A stretch of DNA of 64,000 nucleotides, taken from the NCBI GenBank assembly GCA_003243275.1, contig QFQR01000002.1, positions 186,001 through 250,000 of the forward strand, in the 5' to 3' direction. The position numbers and the translations under genes were made by a program. Under the pieces are notes generated by a model. That model was not told where the DNA came from and ran no database searches. It saw nothing but the letters and a program-made list of their open reading frames with translations. Origin of the DNA: Leifsonia xyli. GTDB taxonomy: Bacteria > Actinomycetota > Actinomycetes > Actinomycetales > Microbacteriaceae. This document shows positions 43,261 through 51,767 of this stretch, one piece after another; within the stretch, counting starts at the first letter, position 1; the number at the start of each line of letters is the position of its first letter.

Positions 43261-44093
43261 ACCGCCGCACCCGCATCTTCGACGGCATCCGCTATGCGGG
43301 GCTCACCTTGTTCGCGATCCCGTGGATCCTCGTGCCCCTGTGGATGGTGCTCGTCAACTCGTTCAAGCCCGCGGGCGAGGCCTCACTCCTCAGCCTCGGA
43401 CTTCCCGCCGAGTGGGACATCGTCGCGAACTACGCGGCAGTCTTCACCCAGGGCAACTACCTCAAGGCGCTCGGCAACAGCCTGCTCGTCAGCATCCCCA
43501 CGATCATCGCGGTCGTGCTGATCGGGGCGGCCGCCGCCTGGGCGTTCGGTCGCAGTCGCAGCCGCGGACTCCAGTTCGCGTTCTACGCGATCGCGCTCTC
43601 GATGCTCATGCCGCCGACGCTCATCCCGACGATCTACCTCCTGCGGGAGCTGGGCCTCAACGGCACGACGTTCGGCTACATCCTCGTGCTCGTGGGGACG
43701 CGGATGGGGATCGTGGTCTTCCTCGCGACGGGTTTCATCCGCAGCATGCCGGAGGACCTGGAGGCGGCGGCCGCCATCGATGGCGCGAACAGGTTCCAAG
43801 TGTTCGTCCAGATCATCCTGCCGCTGCTCGCGCCCGTCCTCTTCGTCGGCGGGGTCATCCTCATCATCACGGTGTGGGGCGACTTCTTCTTCGCGCAGTT
43901 CCTGCTCCCGGGCACCGATCGGCAGACGCTTCCGCTGTCGCTCTACAGCTTCGCGAACAGCTCCGCGCAGACGCTGCGATGGAATCTCGTGTTCGCCCAT
44001 GTGGTGATGACGGGACTCCCGCTGCTGGTGGCCTTCGTGTTCGCGCAGCGCCGCGTGATCGGCGGACTCACGGAAGGGGCGCTCAAGGGATGA
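43257..44093 (+). CDS. Sugar ABC transporter permease (MalG/UgpE type)
   Basis: 278 aa from the GTG at 43257. Six helices with PWILVPLWMVLVNSFKP at the N-terminus and the EAA loop EDLEAAAAIDGANRFQVFVQIILPL. No ATPase gene follows; the importer probably borrows a shared MsiK-like ATPase. Confidence 0.92.
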   Translation: MNRRTRIFDGIRYAGLTLFAIPWILVPLWMVLVNSFKPAGEASLLSLGLPAEWDIVANYAAVFTQGNYLKALGNSLLVSIPTIIAVVLIGAAAAWAFGRSRSRGLQFAFYAIALSMLMPPTLIPTIYLLRELGLNGTTFGYILVLVGTRMGIVVFLATGFIRSMPEDLEAAAAIDGANRFQVFVQIILPLLAPVLFVGGVILIITVWGDFFFAQFLLPGTDRQTLPLSLYSFANSSAQTLRWNLVFAHVVMTGLPLLVAFVFAQRRVIGGLTEGALKG

Positions 44094-44130
44094 ACGGATC
44101 GCTCAGGAACGGCACAGGAGAGGACGGAAC

Positions 44131-44952
44131 ATGGGTCGGCTAGCGGGCAAGGTCGCGGTGGTCACGGGAGTCGGGCCGGGGATCGGCAACGCCATCCCGG
44201 TGGCGTTCGCGCGGGAGGGGGCGGACGTGGTGCTCGTGAGCCGGGGCGGCGAGGCGCTCGAGCGCACAGCCGCCGAGGTCGCCGCGCTGGGCCGCGCCGC
44301 CCACACGATCGTCGGGGACGTCGCGGACGAGGACACCTGGCATCGCGCGGACGAGGTCGCGGTCGAGCGGCTGGGCGGCGTCGACATCGTCGTCAACAGT
44401 GCGGCGACCGCGCACTTCGCGAACATCCTCGAGCTCACCCTCGAGGAGTGGCGGCACACCCTCGACGTGAACCTCACGGGTGCGTTCCACAGCTTCCGCA
44501 CCTTCATCCCCCGGATGATCGAGCGCGGCGGCGGATCGTTCGTGAACATCACCTCGATCAACAGCATGATCGCGAATCCTCGAATGGTGGACTACGCGAC
44601 GAGCAAGGCAGGTCTCAACGGTCTCACCCGCAACATGGCTCTCGACTTCGGTCTCCAGAACATCCGGTTCAACGCGATCGCTCCGGGCGCCATCTTCACC
44701 CCCGAGGCGGAGGCCGAACTCGACGAGCTCGAACGGGAGACCATCCTCGACGGCTACCCCGTCGGGCGGTGGGGGGTCCCGGATGACATCGCGCACGCGG
44801 CCGTGTATCTCGCATCCGATGAGGCGGCGTTCGTCACCGGCATCGTGCTCCCGGTCGACGGCGGTCTCACGATGATCACGCCCGAGGCGTCGGCGCGCAC
44901 CTCGTTCCGCTCCCGCTGGCGCCCCGGCACGGTGAGGATCCACCATGACTGA
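44131..44952 (+). CDS. Short-chain dehydrogenase/reductase (first of cluster)
   Basis: 273 aa NAD(P)-dependent SDR. Cofactor motif VTGVGPGIGNA (11-21), NSAATAHF in place of NNAG, catalytic Ser about 142-145, Tyr155 and Lys159 (YATSK), and PGAIFTPEAE. The C-terminus runs about 20 residues past the usual SDR end (DGGLTMITPEAS...). Likely oxidises a hydroxyl of the imported sugar or derived acid; substrate unknown. It overlaps the DUF2090 gene by 8 nt. Confidence 0.88.
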   Translation: MGRLAGKVAVVTGVGPGIGNAIPVAFAREGADVVLVSRGGEALERTAAEVAALGRAAHTIVGDVADEDTWHRADEVAVERLGGVDIVVNSAATAHFANILELTLEEWRHTLDVNLTGAFHSFRTFIPRMIERGGGSFVNITSINSMIANPRMVDYATSKAGLNGLTRNMALDFGLQNIRFNAIAPGAIFTPEAEAELDELERETILDGYPVGRWGVPDDIAHAAVYLASDEAAFVTGIVLPVDGGLTMITPEASARTSFRSRWRPGTVRIHHD

Positions 44953-45850
44953 GCCCCCGATCGCGATCCTCGCGTTCGATCACCGAGCCGAGTTCAGCCG
45001 CTCGGTGTTCGATCGCGACCCCGAACAGCTCCCGCCCCAGGAGTTCGCGATGCTCAGCCGGGCGAAGTCGCTCGTCTTCGAGGGCTTCCTGGCCGCGCTT
45101 CCCCGTCTCGGGAGGGTGCGCGGGGGGATCCTTGCCGATGAGGAGTTCGGAGGCGCCGTGCTCGACCGCAGTCAGGAGCGGGACTACCTGCTCGCCGTGC
45201 CCGTCGAACGAGCGGATCAGCGCATCTTCGAGTTCGACTACGGCGACGACTTCCTCGAGCACATCACGCGATACTCGCCCGACTACGCGAAGGCGCTCGT
45301 GCGGTTGAGCATCAACGACGAGGCGGAATCCATCGACCTCCAGCTGGCGCGTCTGCGGCGCCTCGCCGATGCTCTCGCATCGGTGGACATCGGGTTCATG
45401 TTCGAGCTCATCGTGCGGCCCAGCGGGCGCGAGCTGCAGCGGGTGGACCGCGACCCGCGGCGCTTCGAGGACGAGCTGCGGCCCGAGACCGTGCGGGAGA
45501 CGATGCGCCTGGTCCAAGAGGCCGGGATCGCCGTCGACGTCTGGAAGCTGCAGGGCATCGCGACCCAGCACGACGCGGACGCCATCGCGCAGCAGGCCCG
45601 CTCGGCGAACCCGGACGCGATCTGCATCGTGCTGGGCGCCGCCGCCGACCCCGGTCGGGTCGATGACTGGCTCGACGTGGCGGCATCGACGCACGGGTTC
45701 GCGGGCTTCGCCTTCGGGCGGAACATCTGGCGGGAGGTGCTGCGGAGGTGGAGCGTCGGCGCGGCGGATTCCGCCGAGGTGATCGAGCGCGTCGCCCAGG
45801 GCTACCTCGACTACATCGACTCGTACCTCGGCACCCGGGCGCGTCAATGA
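44945..45850 (+). CDS. DUF2090 protein, 2-deoxy-5-keto-gluconate-6-P aldolase-like
   Basis: 301 aa. AILAFDHRAEF (Asp12-His13-Arg14), GGILADEEFGG, FEFDYGDDFLEHI, FMFELIVRP and GFAFGRNIW match DUF2090, the domain fused to the C-terminus of IolC in many proteobacteria and assigned to cleavage of 6-phospho-5-dehydro-2-deoxygluconate into DHAP and malonate semialdehyde. Here it is a free-standing gene in the same cluster as an IolC-like kinase and IolA. Family call strong; reaction inferred. Confidence 0.82.
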   Translation: MTEPPIAILAFDHRAEFSRSVFDRDPEQLPPQEFAMLSRAKSLVFEGFLAALPRLGRVRGGILADEEFGGAVLDRSQERDYLLAVPVERADQRIFEFDYGDDFLEHITRYSPDYAKALVRLSINDEAESIDLQLARLRRLADALASVDIGFMFELIVRPSGRELQRVDRDPRRFEDELRPETVRETMRLVQEAGIAVDVWKLQGIATQHDADAIAQQARSANPDAICIVLGAAADPGRVDDWLDVAASTHGFAGFAFGRNIWREVLRRWSVGAADSAEVIERVAQGYLDYIDSYLGTRARQ

Positions 45851-46863
45851 CGAGAGGCTGGGCGGGGTCCGCCGGGTCCGCCGGCGACGCAGGCGTCATC
45901 CGCCAGACGATGGCCGCGGAGCTCGTCACGCGCGGCGACGGGTGGGAACGCGGCACGCGATCCGTGCTGCTCGCCAACGACCGGGTCTCGGTCGAGGTGG
46001 TCGTCGACCGCGGCATGGATCTCGCGGCGGCCCGCGTCGACGGCATCCCTGTCGGGTGGCGTTCGCCGACGCCGATCGTCGCGCCCTGGTTCGTCGAGCA
46101 GAGCGGCTTCGGCCCGCACCGCGCGTTCTTCGGCGGCCTGCTGACGACGGGCGGCCCCGACCACATCGGGGCTCCGTCCACCGAGTCGGCGGAGCGCTTC
46201 CGCTATCCGGCTCGCCGGCAGGACGGCTTCCCGATGCACGGGAGGTGGAGCGGCTCGCCCGCCGTGCTGCGCGGCTACGGAGTCGACACGAGCGGCGTCG
46301 CCCTCGCGTGGGTGCTCGGCGAGATCGCGCAGGTCGCGGTGTTCGGCGAGAACCTGCTCGTGGAGCGGCGGGTCGAGCTGCGTTTCGGGGAGACGACCGT
46401 GCGCGTCGCGGACCGCGTCCGGAATCTCGGCTACGCGACGAGCCCGGCCGCCGTGCTCTACCACGTCAACGCGGGATGGCCGGTCGCGGTGCCCGGTGCC
46501 CGGATCCGCCGGCCGGACGGAGGGCTCGGCGCGCCGCTCGAGCCACCGTCGTCCGAGACGATGGAGCACGTCGAGCTGTTCGAGGTGGCGCCGGCCGCGG
46601 CCGAGGCATCGATCACGAGTCGCCTGGGACCCGAGGAGGTCGTCGGGATGCGGGTGGGCTGGGACGGCGCGGTGCTCCCGGGCTTCGTCGAGTGGCGGCT
46701 GCTCGCGGGCGCCGGCCACTACGCGGTCGCTCTCGAGCCCACCACGCTGCGTCGCGACGGCGACGCCCTCGTGCATCCGCTGCTCGAACCCGGCGAGAGC
46801 ATCGACACGGGGGTCGAGATCGAGCTCGTCCACCATCGCATCACTCAGGAGGAGTCCACATGA
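45847..46863 (+). CDS. DUF4432 (aldose-1-epimerase-like) protein
   Basis: 338 aa from the ATG at 45847, overlapping the previous stop (ATGA). Beta-sandwich family related to galactose mutarotase: VVVDRGMDLAAARVDGIPVGW, GGLLTTGGPDHIGAP, DGFPMHGRWSGSPA, LYHVNAGWPV. The first 20 residues are Gly/Ala-rich and may be dispensable. Probably an epimerase or mutarotase of the pathway sugar; no enzyme has been assigned that I can name for this subgroup. Confidence 0.8.
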   Translation: MTRGWAGSAGSAGDAGVIRQTMAAELVTRGDGWERGTRSVLLANDRVSVEVVVDRGMDLAAARVDGIPVGWRSPTPIVAPWFVEQSGFGPHRAFFGGLLTTGGPDHIGAPSTESAERFRYPARRQDGFPMHGRWSGSPAVLRGYGVDTSGVALAWVLGEIAQVAVFGENLLVERRVELRFGETTVRVADRVRNLGYATSPAAVLYHVNAGWPVAVPGARIRRPDGGLGAPLEPPSSETMEHVELFEVAPAAAEASITSRLGPEEVVGMRVGWDGAVLPGFVEWRLLAGAGHYAVALEPTTLRRDGDALVHPLLEPGESIDTGVEIELVHHRITQEEST

Positions 46864-47906
46864 TCGCCCTGGTCAAGACCGGTCCGCGTCCCGAGGACGT
46901 CGAGCTGCAGGACAGGGAGCCGCCTGTGCTTCCGGCCTCCGGGCACGTGCGGGTGCGGGTCGCCGCCGCCGGGATCTGCGGAACCGATCTGCACATCCTC
47001 GACGGCAGCTACTCGTCCCGGCCCCCGGTGACGCTCGGCCATGAGGTGTCCGGGGTCGTCGAGGAGCTCAGCGCCGACGTCGACGCCTCATGGAGGGGAG
47101 CGCGCGTGGCGCTCGAGACCTTCTACTCCACATGCGGCACGTGCGAGTACTGCCGAGCGGGCCGGCCCAATCTCTGCGAGCTGCGGGTCTCGATCGGCTC
47201 GGGCGCGGACGGCGGCTTCGGCGAGTCGCTCGTCGTGCCGGTCGCGAACCTGCACCGGCTGCCCGAGGGCATGCCGGTGGAGCTCGGCGCGCTCGCCGAG
47301 CCGCTCGCCTGCGTCTGCCAGTCGCTCTTCGACCCCAGCCCCGCGGTGAGCCCGGGCGACCGGGTTCTCGTCATCGGGCCGGGAGCGGTCGGGCTGATCG
47401 CGGCTCAGGTCGCGCGCGCGGCCGGCGCCGACGTGGTGGTCTCCGGCACGTCTCGCGACACCGCCCGGCTCGCCATCGCCGAGGAGCTGGGCTTCGCGAC
47501 CGCCGTCGCACCGGTCTCCCGCGAGACGATTCCCGGGGGCTGGGCCTCCGGCCCCGACGTGGTCGTCGAGTGCTCGGGGAGCGGGCCCGGAATGGCGGCG
47601 GGCCTGGAGCTGATCCGCAAACGGGGCCGCTATGTGCAGATGGGACAGACGGGGCGGCCCGTGGAGGTGCCGCTCGCCCTGGTCTCGTTCAAGGAGCTGA
47701 CCATCACCGGCGGCTTCGCGAGCACTCCCACCTCGTGGCGGCGGGCGATGGCCCTGCTGGGGACCGGTGCCGTCGAGTTCGACCGCCTCGCCACGCATCG
47801 TCTGGGCCTGAGTCGGTGGCGGGAGGCCTTCGACGGCACGGCGAAGGGTGAAGGCATGAAGTACCTGTTGTCGCCCGATGGCGGCACCGATGGAGGAGAT
47901 CGATGA
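46860..47906 (+). CDS. Zinc-dependent alcohol/polyol dehydrogenase (MDR family)
   Basis: 348 aa. Catalytic zinc ligands Cys40 (AGICGTDLH) and His61-Glu62 (GHEVSG); structural zinc cluster CGTCEYCRAGRPNLC; Rossmann VLVIGPGAVGLIAAQVARAAG. Resembles sorbitol/threonine-type dehydrogenases. AGGAGG lies just upstream and the ATG overlaps the previous stop. Likely oxidises a secondary hydroxyl in the pathway. Confidence 0.9.
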   Translation: MIALVKTGPRPEDVELQDREPPVLPASGHVRVRVAAAGICGTDLHILDGSYSSRPPVTLGHEVSGVVEELSADVDASWRGARVALETFYSTCGTCEYCRAGRPNLCELRVSIGSGADGGFGESLVVPVANLHRLPEGMPVELGALAEPLACVCQSLFDPSPAVSPGDRVLVIGPGAVGLIAAQVARAAGADVVVSGTSRDTARLAIAEELGFATAVAPVSRETIPGGWASGPDVVVECSGSGPGMAAGLELIRKRGRYVQMGQTGRPVEVPLALVSFKELTITGGFASTPTSWRRAMALLGTGAVEFDRLATHRLGLSRWREAFDGTAKGEGMKYLLSPDGGTDGGDR

Positions 47907-48817
47907 AACTCGGATACAACACCTGGTCGATGCCGACCCTCTCCTACGAGGAGTCGGTCGCACTCCTCAGCGAGATCGGGTTCGACAGCCTCGAGCTGAC
48001 GGTCTGCGAGGGCTGGCCGACCGACGCGATGCTCGCGCCCGAGGGACAGGGCGCGATCTGGCGGCGGATGGCAGACGACGCCGGACTGCACCTCTCGAGC
48101 GTCACCGCGAACACCCCGATCATCGTGGACGCCGCGGAATGGCCCGCGGTCCGGACCCGGCTGGTGCGGTCCTTCGACCTGGCGGCAGAACTGCAGCATC
48201 CGGGCCAGCGGATCCCTGTCAGTCTGGGCGCGCTGCTGCCCATCGACGCCTCCGCCCCCCACGTGATGCCCGCGGGCGGCGCCGCGCTCTGGGAGCGCCA
48301 TCGCGGACTCATCATCGACCGCTTCGGCGAGCTCGCGGAGGCTGCGGCAGCGCGGCAGGTACGCGTCGCACTCGAGTCGCATGTCGGTGCCGTCGTCTCC
48401 CAGCCGGAGCGCGCGCTCGCGGTGATCGAGGGGGTGGGCAGCCCCCACCTCGGCCTCAACCTCGACATCAGCCACTACGACGTGCAGGGCATGGACATCC
48501 GCGAGGTCGTGCGACTCCTCGGGCCTCACGCGATCGTGAGCGAGGTGAAGGACGAGCTCGGCGTCGAGCCGGACTTCGAGTTCCTGATCCCCGGGGAGGG
48601 GGGATTCGACTACGCCGACTTCGTCCGCGCGATGGCCGATGCCGGCTACGACGACAGCATCGCCGTCGAGATCAGCGTCATGCGCCAGCGCAGTTCCACG
48701 CGGGACTTCGATCCCGTCGAAGCCGCCCGCCAGTCCTACCGCGTCCTCGCGGACGCCTTCGACGTCGCGGGGGTCGTCCGTCCTCCGCGCCCTGCCCAGC
48801 TGGAGGAGACACGATGA
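47903..48817 (+). CDS. Sugar phosphate isomerase/epimerase (IolE/AP-endonuclease-2 TIM barrel)
   Basis: 304 aa. MKLGYNTWSMPTLSYEESVALLSEIGFDSLELT, then VALESHVG, GLNLDISHYDVQG and AVEISVM, the Glu/Asp/His metal ligands of the xylose-isomerase-like barrel. The family includes inosose dehydratase (IolE), hexulose epimerases and 3-keto-sugar eliminases. Adjacent to a Gfo/Idh/MocA dehydrogenase, a pairing used for oxidation followed by dehydration or elimination. Confidence 0.85.
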   Translation: MKLGYNTWSMPTLSYEESVALLSEIGFDSLELTVCEGWPTDAMLAPEGQGAIWRRMADDAGLHLSSVTANTPIIVDAAEWPAVRTRLVRSFDLAAELQHPGQRIPVSLGALLPIDASAPHVMPAGGAALWERHRGLIIDRFGELAEAAAARQVRVALESHVGAVVSQPERALAVIEGVGSPHLGLNLDISHYDVQGMDIREVVRLLGPHAIVSEVKDELGVEPDFEFLIPGEGGFDYADFVRAMADAGYDDSIAVEISVMRQRSSTRDFDPVEAARQSYRVLADAFDVAGVVRPPRPAQLEETR

Positions 48818-49950
48818 AGACTCAGAGGTTCGCTCTGATCGGATGCGGCGGGATCGGCCGCACCCACGCCGACGCCATGGCGCTGATCGACGAGATCGAG
48901 CTCGTCGCGGTGTGCGACGTCGACGAGGACAAGGCCCGCGAGGTCGCCGCGCTGCACGGGGACGTCCCGGTGTACACCGACGTCGAACGCATGCTCGACG
49001 AGGTCGAGCTCGACGCGGTCTCGATCGCGACCGATCACAAGAATCACGTCGATCCGGCGCTGGCGGCGATCCGGCACGGGGTGGCGGTCCTCGTGGAGAA
49101 GCCGCTCGCGAGCTCGCTCGATGCCGCGCACGCTCTCCTCGAAGCCGCGCAGGAGTCGGGGGTCGTCGCAGGGGGCATCTTCCAGCGGCGCTTCTTCCCG
49201 TCTGCGCAGCGGATGCACGAGGCGATCGAGGACGGCCGCATCGGACGAGTCGTCGCGGCCGAGTGCATCGCGCATCTCGGCCGGGACAAGGCGTACTTCG
49301 ACCTGGCCGACTGGCGGGGGACCTGGCGGGGCGAAGGCGGGGGCGTGCTGATGAACCAGGCCATCCACATGGTGGACATGCTCCTCTGGATGGTCGGCAC
49401 CCCCGTCGAGGTCTACGGGCGTTGGAACCTGCTCAAGCACGGCGACTACATCGACGTCGAGGATGTCGCGAGCGCCGTGGTGACCTTCGAGAGCGGGGCC
49501 CTCGCCACCATCCAGGCGCTCACGACGTTCGAGAACGGCATGGCGACGAGGGAACCCTCGCCCGTGACCGCCCATCGTGCGCCTGGCTTCCGCCTCGCGG
49601 TGCATGGCACGGGCGGGCACACCGTGGGGATGCTGGAGTCGCCCGAAGGGGCGCAGGCCATCACCGACCAGTGGACCTTCGACGGCGAGGAGGCGTCCAT
49701 CGTCGAGTGGGGAGAGCAGGAGGGCGATCGCAGCGGCTTCCCCGCCTTCCATTCCGACCAGCTGCGCGACTTCGCGCACGCCGTCGCGGAGGGGCGCCAG
49801 CCGACGGTGAGCGTCCTCGACGCCTACCGCGCGCTCGAGGTCGTGAAGGCCGTGTATCTCTCCGAGGCGCGGCATGCGCCGGTGAGCCTCCCGATGTCCG
49901 CGGAGGATCGCCGGGAGGCCGACCGGGTGTCGGGCGGTGAGCCCGGGTGA
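48814..49950 (+). CDS. Gfo/Idh/MocA-family dehydrogenase
   Basis: 378 aa. NAD(P) motif ALIGCGGIGRTHADA (8-22), EKPLASS with catalytic Lys96, and NQAIHMVDMLLW giving the His/Asp pair near 193-197. Family members include inositol dehydrogenase (IolG), glucose-fructose oxidoreductase and levoglucosan dehydrogenase; sequence alone does not choose. AGGAGA precedes the ATG, which overlaps the previous stop. Confidence 0.88.
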   Translation: MKTQRFALIGCGGIGRTHADAMALIDEIELVAVCDVDEDKAREVAALHGDVPVYTDVERMLDEVELDAVSIATDHKNHVDPALAAIRHGVAVLVEKPLASSLDAAHALLEAAQESGVVAGGIFQRRFFPSAQRMHEAIEDGRIGRVVAAECIAHLGRDKAYFDLADWRGTWRGEGGGVLMNQAIHMVDMLLWMVGTPVEVYGRWNLLKHGDYIDVEDVASAVVTFESGALATIQALTTFENGMATREPSPVTAHRAPGFRLAVHGTGGHTVGMLESPEGAQAITDQWTFDGEEASIVEWGEQEGDRSGFPAFHSDQLRDFAHAVAEGRQPTVSVLDAYRALEVVKAVYLSEARHAPVSLPMSAEDRREADRVSGGEPG

Positions 49951-50711
49951 GCGGGATCGGCCGGGTCGCGCTGGTCACGGGCGGCGGAACGGGGATCGGG
50001 CGCGCGGTCGTCGAGCGCCTGGCGGCTGCGGGGGCCGAGCGCGTCTACGTCAACTACGCGCGCTCGGCCTCCGCGGCCGAGGAGGTCGTGGAGGCGCTTC
50101 GCGCGAGCGGCGTCGAGGCGGAGGCGGTTCGGGCCGACGTGACCGATGACGATGCGATCGCAGCGATGATGACGCGCATCGATGCCGAGGCCGGGCGCCT
50201 CGACCATCTCGTGAACAACGCCGGCGTGACGCAGCTCATCCCGTTCCCGGATCTCGAGGCGGTGGATGCCGCGGTGTGGGAGCGGCTCTGGCGCACCAAT
50301 GTCATCGGCACCTTCTCGGTCACGCGTGCCGCAGCGCCGCTGCTGCGGGCGGCCCGAGGGTCCGTGGTGAACATCGCGTCGATCGCCGGCCGTCGGGCCG
50401 TGGGAAGCTCCGTGCCCTACGGGGTGACGAAGGCGGCCGTCGTCCAGCTCACACGCTCGCTCGCGGTCGCCCTCGCCCCCGAGGTGAGGGTGAACGCGGT
50501 GTCGGCCGGCACCGTCCGCACCGGCTGGCACGATCGGCTCGTGGGCGAGGAGGCCGCTCGTGCTCGCGCCGACGCGGAGGGGCAGCTCGTGCCCCTCAAG
50601 CGGGTCGCGGACGCCGACGACATCGCCGAGGCGGTCGTCTCGGTGCTCGCGCTCGGCTTCGCGACGGGGGAGGACATCCTCGTCGACGGCGGGAAGAGCC
50701 TGCTCTACTGA
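49947..50711 (+). CDS. Short-chain dehydrogenase/reductase (second of cluster)
   Basis: 254 aa, classical SDR. VTGGGTGIGRA (10-20), NNAGVTQ, Ser145, Tyr158 and Lys162 (YGVTK), GEDILVDGGKSLLY end. More canonical than the SDR at 44131 and not a close duplicate. Like FabG and gluconate-5-dehydrogenase relatives it could oxidise a sugar acid; substrate unknown. GTG start overlapping the previous stop; its stop overlaps the lactonase ATG. Confidence 0.88.
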   Translation: MSGIGRVALVTGGGTGIGRAVVERLAAAGAERVYVNYARSASAAEEVVEALRASGVEAEAVRADVTDDDAIAAMMTRIDAEAGRLDHLVNNAGVTQLIPFPDLEAVDAAVWERLWRTNVIGTFSVTRAAAPLLRAARGSVVNIASIAGRRAVGSSVPYGVTKAAVVQLTRSLAVALAPEVRVNAVSAGTVRTGWHDRLVGEEAARARADAEGQLVPLKRVADADDIAEAVVSVLALGFATGEDILVDGGKSLLY

Positions 50712-51766
50712 TGGCTGGTCTTCGCGTCGTCGTCGGCTCGTACAGCGTCCCTTCCGAGTGGACGGGCACGCCGTACGGGCACGGTGGGGGGATCGTCGCA
50801 GGCGTTCTCGCGGGCGATTCCCTCCTCATGGATCCTGCCGGCCTGGGCGAGACCAACCCCTCCTTCGTCGTCGCGGACCGCGAGGCGCGACTGCTGTGGG
50901 CCATCACCGAGCCCGAGAAGGGCGGCGAGCTGCTCGCGTTCCCGGTCGACGAGCGCGGCGTGGTGAACGGAGCCCCGGATCGAGTCGTCACGGCGCGGGA
51001 TGCGCCCTGTCACCTCACGGTGGCCCCCCAGGCGGCTCTCGTGAGCCACTATCACGGGGGTGCGGTCTCCATCATCGGCAGAGCTCCGGATGGTCGTCCG
51101 TCGCGTCTGCTCGCGATCGTCGAGCCTCCCGCGAGCGGATCCGGATGGGACCGCTCGGGCGAGCGCTCGCGCCCGCATTCGACGCTGTGGCTGCCGGGCA
51201 CCAGGAGCACCTTCCTCGTCGCCGACTGCGGCCGGGACACCCTGCTGCTCTACCGGTGGCGCGCCGAGACCGCGGCGGCCGAGCTCCTCGACGTGCTGGT
51301 GCTCCCGGCGGGGACGGGGCCGCGACATCTCGCGTGGCACGCGGCGACGTCGCAGGTGCTGGTCAGCGCCCAGAACACGGGTGCGGTCGCCGCCGTCGCA
51401 CTGGACGCGGATCGTCTCTCGCTCCGCCAGCTCCTCACGACCTCGGGGTCGGGACGCGCACGGGTCGTCCCCTCCGAGATCGCCGTCCATCCGGCCGGCC
51501 GGCTCGCGATCATGGCGAACCGCTGGGACGACTCGCTCACGGTCTTCGCGATCGACGCCCGGGGGACGCTCGCCGAGCTCGCCTCGATCGACGCGGGCGG
51601 GGTGAACCCCCGGCACTTCGCCATCACCCCGGACGGCGCCCGGGTGCTGGTCGCGCACCAGGAGTCCGATGAGATCGCCGTGTTCGAGTTCGTCGGGGAT
51701 GCGCTCCGCCTGCGCTCGAGGACGGCCGTCGCGACACCGAGCTGCATCGCGTTCTGGGCCGAGTAG
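50711..51766 (+). CDS. Beta-propeller lactonase (6-phosphogluconolactonase/YbhE-like)
   Basis: 351 aa from the ATG at 50711. Seven-bladed propeller features of the cytosolic lactonase family: GETNPSFVVADREARLLWAI, PCHLTVAPQAALVSHYHGG, GTGPRHLAWH, PSEIAVHPAGRLAIMANR and ITPDGARVLVAHQESDEIAVF. Likely hydrolyses a sugar lactone made by one of the dehydrogenases. Last gene of the plus-strand operon, convergent with gntR at 1-nt distance. Confidence 0.88.
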   Translation: MAGLRVVVGSYSVPSEWTGTPYGHGGGIVAGVLAGDSLLMDPAGLGETNPSFVVADREARLLWAITEPEKGGELLAFPVDERGVVNGAPDRVVTARDAPCHLTVAPQAALVSHYHGGAVSIIGRAPDGRPSRLLAIVEPPASGSGWDRSGERSRPHSTLWLPGTRSTFLVADCGRDTLLLYRWRAETAAAELLDVLVLPAGTGPRHLAWHAATSQVLVSAQNTGAVAAVALDADRLSLRQLLTTSGSGRARVVPSEIAVHPAGRLAIMANRWDDSLTVFAIDARGTLAELASIDAGGVNPRHFAITPDGARVLVAHQESDEIAVFEFVGDALRLRSRTAVATPSCIAFWAE

Positions 51767-51767
51767 C

